Position numbers and translations under genes: made by a program. A stretch of 64,000 bases of DNA from positions 1,509,120-1,573,119 of the forward strand of contig SCFE01000077.1 in assembly GCA_004352715.1 (NCBI GenBank), in the 5' to 3' direction. Below, piece after piece: positions 48,067-58,784 of the stretch. Below the pieces are notes generated by a model that was not told the origin of the DNA, searched no databases, and saw only the letters and a program-made list of their open reading frames with translations. Positions within the stretch are counted from its first letter, which is position 1. The number at the start of each line of letters is the position of its first letter. The DNA comes from Hofstenia miamia. Its lineage: Eukaryota; Xenacoelomorpha; Acoela.

Positions 48067-49369
48067 TAATAACAGCAATTTGGTAATGTTAATTTAAGCT
48101 CACTGTGCCCTATATTCTGAAATTGAAATTATATTTGTGTCTACAACATGTACATTTTATGAATGGGTAAGAACCATAGAAAAATATGATTTGTCCAAAT
48201 AAAACATGAATTAAAAAAGCAATATGCAACAATATCAGATCACATCACCAAGCTAATAAGCTAACTTATTATTCACTTTGGGGACATGGGGTTCATTCTC
48301 TATTTGAAAATACAGGCATTGGCGACTTGGTATGGCATCGAAAACTCAGTATTAGTGAATCTGCAGTGGTTACCATCGATACTTTTGCATGTTATTAGAG
48401 GAATGGAATAATAGAGATTATACAAATTTTAATACTAGTTGAGAGACCTATGATTAATTTAATTTCCAGGAGTTTATAAAGAAGATTTTGGATGTATCGC
48501 TTTTGCAATTATGATTTATGTATAAAATGCATGTGAAAAATCAAATTTACAACGACTTGGAAAATTTAAATGTTAACAAATTTAGATTTGGAGTCATGAA
48601 TTAAATCCTACTCTAAACTCAATAAAACCTGTTTTTCTCAAATCCTTCGTCTGCATCTGAACGACTTTTACTACGTGGCAGTTTTACAATAAATTTATAA
48701 AGTTCATTCATTGTTAGTTTTAATTATTTTTCTTTTTTTCAAGACTGAACGCTTTGTAAAATGAGTTTTCTTTCACTCAAGTCAAGAAATGTTATAATTT
48801 TATTGCTCAGCTACGTGCAACATTGATTTCAGAAATTTGCGCTTAATTAAAACTATGCGTCTAAATGGATTTAAGGTATAGCATAAAACCTGATGAAATA
48901 TATTGACAGCGCCTTTCGCAGCAAGTCTAGTAGGGCAATTCAGGTTAGGAGAAATTCTACCTCGTACATGCTACTAAAATTTTGCATCATGTTATTTAGA
49001 GATGAATTAGCTTAAACGAGATGCGCCATCTATAGATTCGTTTCGAAATTGAAAGCGTAATTACAAAGGATGTGTATAAGAGACTATTTCCAAGGTTATT
49101 GCAAGTTCTACATTTCCGTTTAATTACGATTTGGTTGTAATAACTTGATAAGATGCAGATTTAGACATTATTTTCTGGTAAGGTTAATTATGCAAAAGTG
49201 CTTTTCTATAAATTTCCACATAATCAGGAAAGTTGATAAATTATATAGGAAAGTACTATCTAATATTTGAAATATATAGTTTCAAAAAATACTTCATATT
49301 TCTTATAATGCAGCATTCCTTTAACATAAGTTGGAAATTTGTACAAAAAATGTATGAAAACATTCACGA
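48067..49369. other. Gene-free AT-rich stretch
   Basis: I see no supported gene, RNA or repeat boundary here. Confidence 0.45.
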
Positions 49370-49590
49370 TTTTTCGCTGAAAATTTCAATTTCTTAAAAA
49401 AGTTTGAAATTCTTGCCATTCCTAGTGTTCAGATATTAAAGTGCGGCGAGTTGGAAGTTGTCGCCCGGGCGGGTTTGCGCAGGGAATTATGTAGGAAAAT
49501 GAAAGAGGAGACCACTTTTTAACCAGTAGTGCCTACACATTTTGGAAAACTTTATTAGTTTGAGAGTTATGCGCGTTGTTTTTGATGAAT
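49370..49590 (+). repeat. Dispersed repeat family X, copy 3
   Basis: The copy contains CCATTCCTAGTGTTCAGATA (as in copy 1), a GC-rich core GTGCGGCGAGTTGGAAGTTG then CGCCCGGGCGGGTTTGCGCA (as in copy 2), and GAGGAGAC plus CAGTAGTG blocks further on. It links the other two copies into one old family. Confidence 0.4.
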
Positions 49591-52147
49591 TCAAACAATT
49601 TGAGTTCTATAAGCATGCCACAAACTGAACATTTGTACAGCTTCTCACAACTTTAGACATTGTGACTTTAATTTCCTGTATCGCAAAATGCAAATTTATT
49701 TAAGGGAAAGAATACGTCTTTAGAAAAGATTGTCGATTTCTGATTAGCAATTATGGGGAACATTTTGTGTTAGTTACTAAGATGTATTTTCAAACTACTT
49801 AATGGTAAATGTACTTCCAAAAATTAAGGCCTGAAACTTATTTATAAAGAATAAGCAATTAGAGTTCTCAGGAAGTATCGTGATTTTAGAGGTCCTCAAT
49901 TATAACTTAGAGAGTGGAGTGAACTATTTGTACCCTACTAGTAATGTTTGCATTCATCGTCTATTTCGAAAATATTATGTATAGCATAGTGTTCCTCAAA
50001 GTATGAATAAAATAGTTATTTAAACAAAGCTCGAGTTTTAATGAACTTACAAATCTCGAAATGGAAATCCTTCATAGTTGACCTCGGAAGAAGATCCACA
50101 TGTTAGTATTAAAAAAATACCAGTTACATTAATTTCCTATTTGTTCATCATCACTCGAATTTAGTTTATCATTCGATAAAGAACTATGTAAGTGGTGTCT
50201 ACAACGTTGTTGTCCCCCATTCTCCTTTCCCCAACTACGATAGGGGTTTGCATAAATATCAAACAAATATTCATTTTATATTTTACCCAAAAAATTAGGC
50301 TATCTATGCTTGTTGAAATGTTCTAGATTCGCGTGTTATCCTTATCATTGGGCTGAGATTTTAAAACAAGACCGCTCCGAGCCTTAATTTTGTAAAAAAT
50401 ATATGAAAAACATTTTAGAATTCAAATAATTCAGTTGTCTTTATAAACGATTAGAAAGGTTTGTGTGAAAAATAACAAATTTAAAATGAATTTGTATAAC
50501 TACATGTAATTCAATGGCTTCTGAATTTATCAGATTGAAACTGATTCGAATCGGATTCGACCATTTTTCCAACTATGTTTGTTCTATTTATGAAATTGTT
50601 CGTTATTAGACATATTTGTGGAGACACCAGAATCCGTTTAAAATAGACTATTCATTTAATTAGTTTTAATCATTCTTAAAAATAGGTTATATTGGCTAGA
50701 ATGTCTCCATTGTTCATTTCTTAAAGTGCATTGCCGTGGTGTGTAATGGAAGATTACTTCCTTACGCCCATAGTCCGATATAATAGTGGTTTAATTACTG
50801 AATAAGCAATTTTAAACCGTGTAGTTATTGTTAAAACATCACATTTTTATGTGGCCTTCCAGTAAAAATGGTAGGAAAGCTTTCAGTAGAATTAAGAATA
50901 AAATTAGCATCTTCGATCATTTAGCACTAAATCTCGTACTAAATCACTGACATTATAGGTTTTGTCGAGTTGGGAATATATTGTTTTTCTTTAACTCAAC
51001 TAAATTTTCAAATTTCGCGGCATTCTGTTTTAAATGCGCATGAGCAAATGTGTATGATACGTACTTTGAATATAAATGTATGTATAACAATGTCCACTAA
51101 CTATATTGATTTTAGAAAACTATAATTACTTCAGCAATTATTTTGTTTATTTTCAAAAGAATGTAGGCTTAAATGTCGTAGTTGGTAGGTAAACATGTAA
51201 TCCAGGTATGGTTGCTCAATAACTATGACTATTATATTTAGTGCAAATTATGGTATGAAATAGATTGAGTGCTAAGTCGACTATATCAGCACACATGTCG
51301 AATTCTCCCATTATATAACTCAACTAAAGTTTCCTTGGGCTAACACTATGCAACCTGGCTTTTTTAGACTTCTTATGCCTGGCTGACTGGAATGAATTAT
51401 ATTAAAAGAAACTGCACAAACATTCTGCGTGTCAGCATTAACAATTTAGAATATTCAGAAATATAGTTTTTTTGCTTATTTTACTTGCTTTTTTCACACT
51501 AACAAAATAGGAAGATTGTAACATTGTTGAAAAACAATAGCATATTTAAAATGACCGCAATCTCGTTTAAAAAAATTTATTTGAGAGTTGTGGCCCCGAT
51601 ATAATTTAGAAAAAGTTGCCAAGTCTCATTAAAAAAAAGCTTAATGGGGGAGGGGGAAGTCCTCTCCATCCTCTGGTAGAATAGAGTTAAGATTCTTTAG
51701 GGCTTGGTAAATGAAATAACATGGAGTTTTCTGTTTCTAAATTGGTGTAGACCAAATATTTTTATTCATGTCATTTGATTTTATTCACTTTTGGAGTTTT
51801 TTTTGTCGTAGCTTTTTTCATATTTTCAAACAATTTTATTTATCATTGAGAAAATGACATGATTATTGAAAGATGTAGTCCAAAAACTATAGTCTAAAAC
51901 ATCTTAAACGCGTTGAACTTGTTGAACTAGTGCGTTAAAAAGAAGGAATTCGGCTCTCATTTCCTCTCGAATACAATTAATTAATCCGTTATGGAAATTT
52001 TTAGCGGGCTTATGATACTTTACGAATGCATACGAATTAGTTTTTCTTTATATAATACAATAAGTGACAACATGTTTGATTATTTGGTGAACACGATAGA
52101 AAACTTATTAGGAGATACAGATATTTCACTAACTAAATTATCAAAAG
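49591..52147. other. Gene-free AT-rich stretch
   Basis: A G-rich patch (GGGGGAGGGGGAAG) lies at about 51646. No open frame with recognisable content is present. Confidence 0.45.
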
Positions 52148-52224
52148 GTATTTGAACAGTTGGAATATTCGCGAATAGTTCAGTCCGAATATTCGAATAC
52201 TTTGTTCGCCTGATGTCCAACACT
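52148..52224. mobile_element. Fragment of a hAT-like MITE with GAATATTCG words
   Basis: The right end reads GTCCAACACTA, which on the other strand is TAGTGTTGGAC, a hAT-type terminus close to that at 28245. Just inside lie GAATATTCGCGAATA and CGAATATTCGAATA palindromic words. The other end was not found. It appears to be a third family with palindromic subterminal motifs. Confidence 0.4.
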
Positions 52225-52607
52225 AATAACAAGCCCAAATACAAGAGTATAATTCGAAATTAACACAAACTGGGCATTGGATAATACTTTGTAAATTAAT
52301 TTTTGTTAGTTTGCTTTATGCGTATATTTATAAAAACTAATGTTACTTTTTCAAGATAACGAAATGAAAGCCTTTACCATCGTATACTTATTTATTTCTT
52401 TGAAATTTTTTATTGTTTCCGTTCATGACGACCAGTCAAATTAAATTTTATTAAATGCGATTTATCAAACTGATAAATCATCATCCAAAGAAATGTTATT
52501 CTTTTATCACATTTTGAGTTTAGCAATATAGCCCGATCGATCAATGTCTTGAAAATTGGAACAAGCTATATTTCAAGAAATATATGCTAAATATTTACAA
52601 TATGACT
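52225..52607. other. Gene-free flank of LINE copy A
   Basis: AT-rich DNA that forms the 3' insertion flank of copy A. I see no gene or clear target duplication. Confidence 0.45.
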
Positions 52608-52660
52608 AAACAAAACAAAGACAAAAACAACAAAAACAAAAAACAAAACAAAACAAAAAG
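52608..52660 (-). repeat. TTTTG-type 3' tail of LINE copy A
   Basis: Read on the element strand, the RNA 3' end is CTTTTTGTTTTGTTTTGTTT followed by further T-rich, G-interrupted sequence. It starts about 20 bases after the ORF2 stop position. Copy B has the same start, so this belongs to the element and is not a poly(A) tail. Confidence 0.85.
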
Positions 52661-52677
52661 TTATTTACAGACGTGTT

Positions 52678-53274
52678 TCAGTTTACCCAGTTTTGCCATG
52701 CATTTAGTCGTTTTGATGAACCTATTTTAAACTGATGGGCAAGTAGGTTCTCTTTTTGAAATCTTTTGAAAGATTTAATGTTTGGGGCTTTTTTGATGTT
52801 TATATCAAGACTGTTCCATAATTTCGTCACAGTTACTGCAAAAGATGTATTCAATTTCTAATATCTTGTTGTAATTCCTCTCTGAATTCCCCCAGTTTTA
52901 GAGCGTAAATTGTAAGTAATTACTTCACTTAAGAAACTCGTAGATATTGATGGACTATTTATATGTTTGTAGAGTATTTCCAAGCTAGCTTGCATTATGT
53001 AGTATCTTGGAGAGAGCATTTGCAGTTGTTGTAGCTTGCTACCAGTATCCTGTTTACAAATTTGAAATAGAGTAGTTAGTGCCCAGTTGAATACAGTATT
53101 TATTCGCTCTTGATGTTCTACACTAATACAGTTTAGGAGTGTACATGCATACATGAATTGACTGAATACAAAGGAGTATAGAAGTTGTTTATTTTGTGAT
53201 ATCATCCTAATTTCCCTTAAGTAATGGACACCTGCTGCCATGTTTCTAACCTTGGACTTTATGAATTTTGTCTA
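52678..53274 (-). pseudogene. LINE A ORF2 C-terminal part (broken)
   Basis: This aligns with the last 200 residues of copy B ORF2 (thumb-like region after the catalytic core), including LLYSFVFSQFMYACTLLNC and NLRSKT. A nonsense codon TAG at 53272-53274 replaces the Tyr codon of B. A second TAG at 52858-52860 lies in a short segment that is unrelated to B: after NLRSKT, A reads GGIQRGITTRY then stop, where B reads CINNEKIKCK, so A is 6 bases longer. Beyond it, homology resumes (LNTSFAVTVT) to the original stop at 52678. Confidence 0.85.
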
Positions 53275-53386
53275 TGAAAAATTAGAATCGATCTCCACTC
53301 CAAGATACTTTACAAATTTGGATTGTACAATTGGTGTGCTGTAGTTATCAACTGTTAACGAGAGATTTTTTGTTATTTGTATTTGT

Positions 53387-54751
53387 TCATTTGGAGCAAA
53401 GATTATGAATTGTCTTTTTATTGTTCATAGTTAGTTTATTTTGAGAAAAATATTTTTTAATTAACCTGATGTTAGATTCTAATTGTCTTGTAGCAATTAA
53501 TGCACTTTTATGTCTACTAACAAGACATGTATCATCAGCATATTGGTATATATTGCAGGATACACTTTTTACAATGTCATTAATGTATAGTGTGAAGAGA
53601 ATTGGCCCTAGCACACTACCCTGTGGGACACCCTTATTTGTATATTCATAAGTTGAATATATATTTCCCAGACGCACTCGTTGCTTTCTATTTGATATAA
53701 AGCTGCAAATCATATTTCGGGCGCTAATGTCAAAACCATAACATTGAAGCTTTCTGTCTAGAATATTAATATTCAGGCTATCAAACGCCTTGCTCAGGTC
53801 CAATAGAGCTATGGAAGAACATACATTTCTATTTAATGCTAATCTTGTAGTCTCTGTAATTGAAAGTAAGGCATCGGTTGTGCTGAATCCGTTTCTAAAT
53901 CCGAATTGGCTATCTGCAAGTATGCTATTTTGTGTAATGTAAGCATTTATTTGCTTACTCAATAACTTTTCAAATACTTTGGAAAAGGGATTTGTGATGG
54001 TTATTGGTCGATAATTTTCACCTAATAGAGGATCTCCTGATTTAAAAATGGGGGTTATTTCTGCTACTTTTAGTGGTGAAGGATAACTGTTCGTCTTTAT
54101 GGCGTAATTAAAGATAAATTGTAGTGCTTCCCCATACTGTTTAGCATATCTCTTGATTATGAAAATAGGTATCCCTGTACTCCCACATGATTTGCTGCTA
54201 TCTAATTTAGAAATGATCTTGAACATATCGTATCTGCTGATGTAACTAAATGAGAAACAGTTTTTATTTCTGAGTGTAAATTCTTGAGTGATCTCCTGTC
54301 CATTATAAGTGCCCAGGTTTTTAAAAATTGCATTTAAGTGGTTTGCAATTTGCTGGACATTTGTGGAAGTATTATTGCCAATCTTAAGCCTTTCAATATT
54401 GCAACTTATGCCCTTGCCCTTACTTAAAGTTTTATTTATGTGTCTCCACTTGTCTTTATAGCTACTGATCTTTTCAAAAACAGCTTTATTTGATTTATGC
54501 GTACTGGACGCAATTTCAGTTTCAAGTTCTTTATTGAGATCTTGGTACTCTTGAATAGTAATTGAGGGAGTTGCAGAGTTCAAGTCTTCCCATGCTGCCT
54601 TCTTTTTCTTTTCTAATGCTATTGCTCTGGAACTTCTACATTTAACTTTTCTGCAGGAAGCCACGTATTTTGTTTTATATGGTGCGCATTTATTTAGACA
54701 ATAATTAAACTGTTTTAAAAAGAAATGCATCATGCTATCTGCACTATTCAT
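53387..54751 (-). pseudogene. LINE A ORF2 reverse transcriptase part
   Basis: A 454-codon frame holds the reverse transcriptase core: NYRPITITNPFSKVFEKLL (fingers), QFGFRNGFSTTDALL, ALLDLSKAFDSL (first catalytic Asp), GVPQGSVLGPILFTLYINDI and YADDT (catalytic Asp pair). All catalytic residues are present. The frame ends early in NNKKTIHNLCSK because GT is missing near 53413 relative to copy B (60893). The apparent ATG at 54751 overlaps the stop of the endonuclease frame (ATGA), but this is a by-product of the upstream frameshift: in B the same Met is internal. Confidence 0.9.
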
Positions 54752-55794
54752 GATGTAGACGCGGTCCCAGGGATGGTTTTATATGTAGATACACAAATGG
54801 TGATCGGAGAATGAGTTAAACATGTACGATCCGAAAAAGGTGACATTTCTGGGCCATCAGACGAGTTTGTTATAAAGTAATCTATTAGAGATTTATGTCG
54901 TGTAGGCGTAGTTGCATTGATTATGTTTAAGTCCAGTGAGTCACAAAGGCTGTCAATAATAGAGGCTTCTCTTTCATCTAAGAAATTTATATTAAAATCA
55001 CCTAAAGCATAAATTACTTTGTTGTACTCTAAAGCCTTTTCTATCTCCGCTTTTTTAAAGTTAATAAATTCCTTGCCAAGCTGCTTTCTTGGTGAGTAAG
55101 TAACATTCACCAATCCGTTTTCTCTGCAATTTTGTCCTGAGTTTACCTCTATCCACATTGTTTCAAAATGTGGATGGGACTCTTCCAAGCTTAAACATCT
55201 AGTTGGAGACATTCTCTTGGGTACTATTACCATCAGTCCACCACCCCGAGAAGCCCTGTTTTTGCAGAAAATTTCAAATTTCTCTTTCTTGAAGTTATAC
55301 ATATCGTCAGGGGCATTGCTCAGCCAGGTTTCGGTAATCGTCCATATTGTATTTTCATCTAATTGATTGAACATTACTCTGAAGGCATTTCTGTGAGCAG
55401 ACAAACTTCTAGCATTTATGTAAGCAAATTTCATATTTTGTTTGAAGTTTTGAATAATAGAGTGCAAGTCATAACTAACATATATGTGGGGTCCAGGGTT
55501 TGGGTGAATGTTCCCCGAGAGTAAAAGTAAATTTAAAAGAGTATGAAGTGCAATCAAAACATATGCATGACAACAAAGGGTTAGCACTGTACAGAGTTTT
55601 ATATTTTTTACATAATTTCTCCTATGCGCATATCTAGTTTGACCATGATTACATATATGTGGGTAATGCGCCGAATAATCTTTTGCCTGCAACATTAATA
55701 TTAATACAATAACTAGAACAAAAATTAACCTGTCCATCTTTTTTAGAACAAGGTGATTAGTCTTTATATTCGTACTGATGCTTTCAGTTTCCAT
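54748..55794 (-). pseudogene. LINE A ORF2 N-terminal and endonuclease part
   Basis: The ATG lies one base after the ORF1 stop. Residues 22-36 and about 66-94 are hydrophobic, followed by SGNIHPNPGP (residues 93-102), a 2A-like motif. The APE-type endonuclease follows: AYINARS (Asn127), TITETWL (Glu155), SRGGGLMVIV, ALGDFNIN (Asp266, Asn268) and KSLIDYFITN (Asp305). The final SDHH block, seen in B, is out of frame here because the run at 54834-54838 has five T (element strand) where six would keep frame. The last 28 residues are therefore out-of-frame sequence. A 90-base deletion lies near 54770 compared with B. Confidence 0.9.
54834..54838 (-). other. T-run frameshift site, copy A (5 T)
   Basis: On the element strand CC-TTTTT-CGG shifts the frame by minus one between endonuclease and reverse transcriptase. 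Six T would read through SPFF into the SDHH block. Copy B has seven T at the same place. Confidence 0.9.
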
Positions 55795-55798
55795 GTTA
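55793..55798 (-). promoter_or_regulatory. ORF1-ORF2 stop-start junction (TAA-C-ATG), copy A
   Basis: ORF1 stop and ORF2 start are separated by a single C, and this is identical in copy B (63367-63373). Such spacing in LINEs is compatible with ORF2 translation by termination and reinitiation. That mechanism here is inference. Confidence 0.7.
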
Positions 55799-56869
55799 TC
55801 TCGAGAGTTCTGCTATTAATGACTTAACTGAGCTATCAATTAATGTTTTTAGGAGTGACTTAATTTCATTTGAGTTTGAAATAGCTTCTGATCGCACTAT
55901 TTCACTATAAGATGTGTTGTGTGGACGTCTAGTTCTATATGTTGGGACGCTTGGTACATTAGTATTAGACTGTGGATATCTTCTATTTTGAAAGTTTGAT
56001 ACATCTTTCTGATAGTGACCAAAGAATGACTTTATCTGAACCACAATTTTTGCTACTCCGAAATTTGACAGATGTATATTATCCTTTGCTAGCATTTTTC
56101 CATTAATTAACTTTGGTGCAGTTAAGAAGTGTCTAAAAGTTTCGATTTTTTCAATTGATATATGTTCAGTTTGCATTTTTCCAATAATCTGATTGAATTT
56201 CACTATTTTACTATTAACACAGAGTTTATCTTCAACTAGAATTGGTGTTACTTCCATTAGTATAATCTTCTTTGGAGAGAATTTAGATTTAACAATCTCT
56301 ATTAGTTCTGATAAATCATTTTGGAATTCTGATTCTTCCAGTCCATCTATTGCATCTATAATGCCAGTATTTAAGATAATTGTGTTCACATTCTTTTTAG
56401 GGTATTTACCACAGATATCTACCAGGTCTTTTGTATTTTTCCCTTTATAGGAGTGTAAAGCACACTTTTCATTTCTAATTAGCTTCTCAGCACGAACACG
56501 CTTTAGGATAGAATTTCCAATGGCCAAAATTGTTGTGTTTTCATGTATCTCTTTAGCACATGATTTTTCGAAAACTGGTGACGCTTGAACTAAATCTTTA
56601 GTTGTTTCACTCATGTTGTTGTCAGAAACCGAATTTGGTATTGGTGAGCATACAATCTGATTTGAATTCAAATTTTTCGCGCTTAGTTTAAATAATTCTA
56701 ACAGAGCCTTTGCAGCAAGATTTTTATCAAGCTTTTGGAACATTTGATGCAAAGAAGTCTTAGATTTTGAATAAAGTAGGTTAGATACTTCATCATAATC
56801 ATCAATACCTGCAAAAATTTCTTGATGGAGATAATCAAAAAGTTGACCATCAGTGGACTGTCCCATCAT
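55796..56869 (-). CDS. LINE A ORF1, SGNH-hydrolase-like protein
   Basis: An intact 357-codon frame. The N-terminal 110 residues are helical and lowly conserved-looking. From residue 113 the fold is SGNH/GDSL-hydrolase-like: ILAIGNSILKRV (block I, nucleophile Ser120, with GNS instead of GDS), TIILNTGIIDAI (block III position, where the usual GxND Asn is not matched), a KKIILMEVTPI strand and AKDNIHLSNFG (block V, Asp263 and His266). Esterase-type ORF1 proteins are known in CR1-group LINEs, where they accompany the element RNA. A basic, Asn-rich tail (NRRYPQSNTN to RTRRPHNTS) could bind nucleic acid. The upstream in-frame stop and the MM start at 56869 support this start. It ends TAA, one base before the ORF2 ATG. 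Confidence 0.92.
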   Translation of the reverse strand: MMGQSTDGQLFDYLHQEIFAGIDDYDEVSNLLYSKSKTSLHQMFQKLDKNLAAKALLELFKLSAKNLNSNQIVCSPIPNSVSDNNMSETTKDLVQASPVFEKSCAKEIHENTTILAIGNSILKRVRAEKLIRNEKCALHSYKGKNTKDLVDICGKYPKKNVNTIILNTGIIDAIDGLEESEFQNDLSELIEIVKSKFSPKKIILMEVTPILVEDKLCVNSKIVKFNQIIGKMQTEHISIEKIETFRHFLTAPKLINGKMLAKDNIHLSNFGVAKIVVQIKSFFGHYQKDVSNFQNRRYPQSNTNVPSVPTYRTRRPHNTSYSEIVRSEAISNSNEIKSLLKTLIDSSVKSLIAELSR

Positions 56870-56892
56870 AATAATAATAATAATAATAATAA
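56868..56892. repeat. (AAT)n microsatellite at the 5' end of LINE A
   Basis: About eight AAT units directly abut the ORF1 start codons of copy A. They may be the insertion target or sequence added at the 5' junction. The far end of copy B is outside the window, so this cannot be compared. Confidence 0.85.
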
Positions 56893-56977
56893 ATTTGATG
56901 ATTAGTCAAAACTAAGATCAAATTATGATTATTGATTAAAAAACAATTTAAGTTTAATCATCACATTATCTTTGTAA
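56893..56977. other. Short AT-rich spacer
   Basis: AT-rich DNA between copy A and the older plus-strand LINE remnant. I see no feature in it. Confidence 0.4.
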
Positions 56978-57623
56978 ATGCAAATAAAAAGATACATAAA
57001 ATGGCTACTTGTTGTCTACTTATACCACCTCAGAAATTTAGGGACAGATTATCACATTCAGCTATTGCATGCATTTTGCTCATCGCAACTACATTATTGT
57101 TCATTTTTATTTATTAATTTTAATACAAAAAGCCGCTATTTATTATCAAAAACTTTTAATTGGTCATTAATAACATTAAATTTTGCACGTAAGCATGATC
57201 ATGTTAGTAAATACAGACGAAAGTATAATATATTATCCCCGCTATATCAAGTAAAATTCCATTTTATTTAAATATAAATATGTCAATCAATTTCTTTTCT
57301 AGATAATTACTTAAAAGTAAATCCTCGATCACATAAGTGTATTTGTAGCAGTGTTTCCTATCCTAGTTTTCATCGAGCAGCCTCTTATATTTGGAATGAT
57401 TTCGATAATGAAACTAAAGAAAAGAAAAATTAGAAAAAATTTAGAAAAAAATTAAAAATCGTACTTTTACATCGACAAAATACAATCGGAGACACAAACA
57501 TGCTAAACACATTTACTGATTTTTTACACTGAGCTCACCACACATATAGACACACACACACAAATTTATTATTATTATGTATTTCATATTTAGTTTGTAG
57601 ATTAATTGTAACTTTTTAGCAAA

Positions 57624-57662
<39 letters not shown>
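56978..57662 (+). mobile_element. 3' remnant of a second, older LINE family
   Basis: One plus frame reads YHLRNLGTDYHIQLLHAFCS, then FNTKSRYLLSK and KYRRKYNILSPLYQ. After stops it continues with NPRSHKCICSSVSYPSFHRA and ASYIWNDFD. This is the usual end of a CR1/L2-type ORF2 (region after the RT core, with the conserved FHRAA..WN block). A short AT-rich 3' UTR follows, and then an (ATT)n tail at 57625-57662 running into the gap, like the microsatellite tails of such elements. It is 5'-truncated or cut by copy A, carries stops and differs from copies A and B. Confidence 0.7.
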
Positions 57663-58662
57663 NNNNNNNNNNNNNNNNNNNNNNNNNNNNNNNNNNNNNN
57701 NNNNNNNNNNNNNNNNNNNNNNNNNNNNNNNNNNNNNNNNNNNNNNNNNNNNNNNNNNNNNNNNNNNNNNNNNNNNNNNNNNNNNNNNNNNNNNNNNNNN
57801 NNNNNNNNNNNNNNNNNNNNNNNNNNNNNNNNNNNNNNNNNNNNNNNNNNNNNNNNNNNNNNNNNNNNNNNNNNNNNNNNNNNNNNNNNNNNNNNNNNNN
57901 NNNNNNNNNNNNNNNNNNNNNNNNNNNNNNNNNNNNNNNNNNNNNNNNNNNNNNNNNNNNNNNNNNNNNNNNNNNNNNNNNNNNNNNNNNNNNNNNNNNN
58001 NNNNNNNNNNNNNNNNNNNNNNNNNNNNNNNNNNNNNNNNNNNNNNNNNNNNNNNNNNNNNNNNNNNNNNNNNNNNNNNNNNNNNNNNNNNNNNNNNNNN
58101 NNNNNNNNNNNNNNNNNNNNNNNNNNNNNNNNNNNNNNNNNNNNNNNNNNNNNNNNNNNNNNNNNNNNNNNNNNNNNNNNNNNNNNNNNNNNNNNNNNNN
58201 NNNNNNNNNNNNNNNNNNNNNNNNNNNNNNNNNNNNNNNNNNNNNNNNNNNNNNNNNNNNNNNNNNNNNNNNNNNNNNNNNNNNNNNNNNNNNNNNNNNN
58301 NNNNNNNNNNNNNNNNNNNNNNNNNNNNNNNNNNNNNNNNNNNNNNNNNNNNNNNNNNNNNNNNNNNNNNNNNNNNNNNNNNNNNNNNNNNNNNNNNNNN
58401 NNNNNNNNNNNNNNNNNNNNNNNNNNNNNNNNNNNNNNNNNNNNNNNNNNNNNNNNNNNNNNNNNNNNNNNNNNNNNNNNNNNNNNNNNNNNNNNNNNNN
58501 NNNNNNNNNNNNNNNNNNNNNNNNNNNNNNNNNNNNNNNNNNNNNNNNNNNNNNNNNNNNNNNNNNNNNNNNNNNNNNNNNNNNNNNNNNNNNNNNNNNN
58601 NNNNNNNNNNNNNNNNNNNNNNNNNNNNNNNNNNNNNNNNNNNNNNNNNNNNNNNNNNNNNN
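57663..58662. other. Assembly gap of exactly 1000 N
   Basis: The round length suggests a placeholder of unknown true size. It is flanked by ATT repeat on the left and TA repeat on the right. The long frame reported across it is an N artefact. Confidence 0.95.
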
Positions 58663-58784
58663 TATATATATATATATATATGGTTGTGACCCCAAGCTGA
58701 AAAATTTTAAAATACTAATAAGGCATCGTGAAACTGAAATCGCAGAAGCAATATGTATAAAATCAACTAAGAAAACATTATTAA
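58663..58784. other. TA repeat and AT-rich spacer after the gap
   Basis: A short TA run (58663-58681) is followed by AT-rich DNA. I see nothing else here. Confidence 0.5.

Larger units (their letters stand above)
52608..56869 (-). mobile_element. Non-LTR retrotransposon copy A (CR1/L2-like)
   Basis: This is a nearly full-length two-ORF LINE. ORF1 is esterase-like, and ORF2 has endonuclease and reverse transcriptase domains. An SGNH-type ORF1 with an APE endonuclease points to the CR1/L2 group, though the exact clade needs a tree. The 3' end is a TTTTG-rich tail (about 52608-52660). The 5' end is at or just beyond 56869, where an AAT microsatellite begins; no 5' UTR can be recognised. Compared with copy B it carries a one-base T-run deletion, an in-frame 90-base deletion, a two-base deletion and two nonsense codons, so it cannot make ORF2 protein. 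No target duplication was found. Confidence 0.93.

Noticed and set aside
54748-54751. ATGA overlap as a translational coupling site between endonuclease and RT in copy A
   Set aside because: It is created by the upstream one-base loss; in copy B the same Met is internal to a continuous frame.
56193-56450. 85-codon plus-strand frame
   Set aside because: It is an antisense shadow of LINE A ORF1.
52590-56900. Target-site duplication for LINE copy A
   Set aside because: No convincing direct repeat could be found on both sides.
57616-58695. 359-codon minus-strand frame
   Set aside because: It covers the 1000-N gap; there is no real sequence in it.
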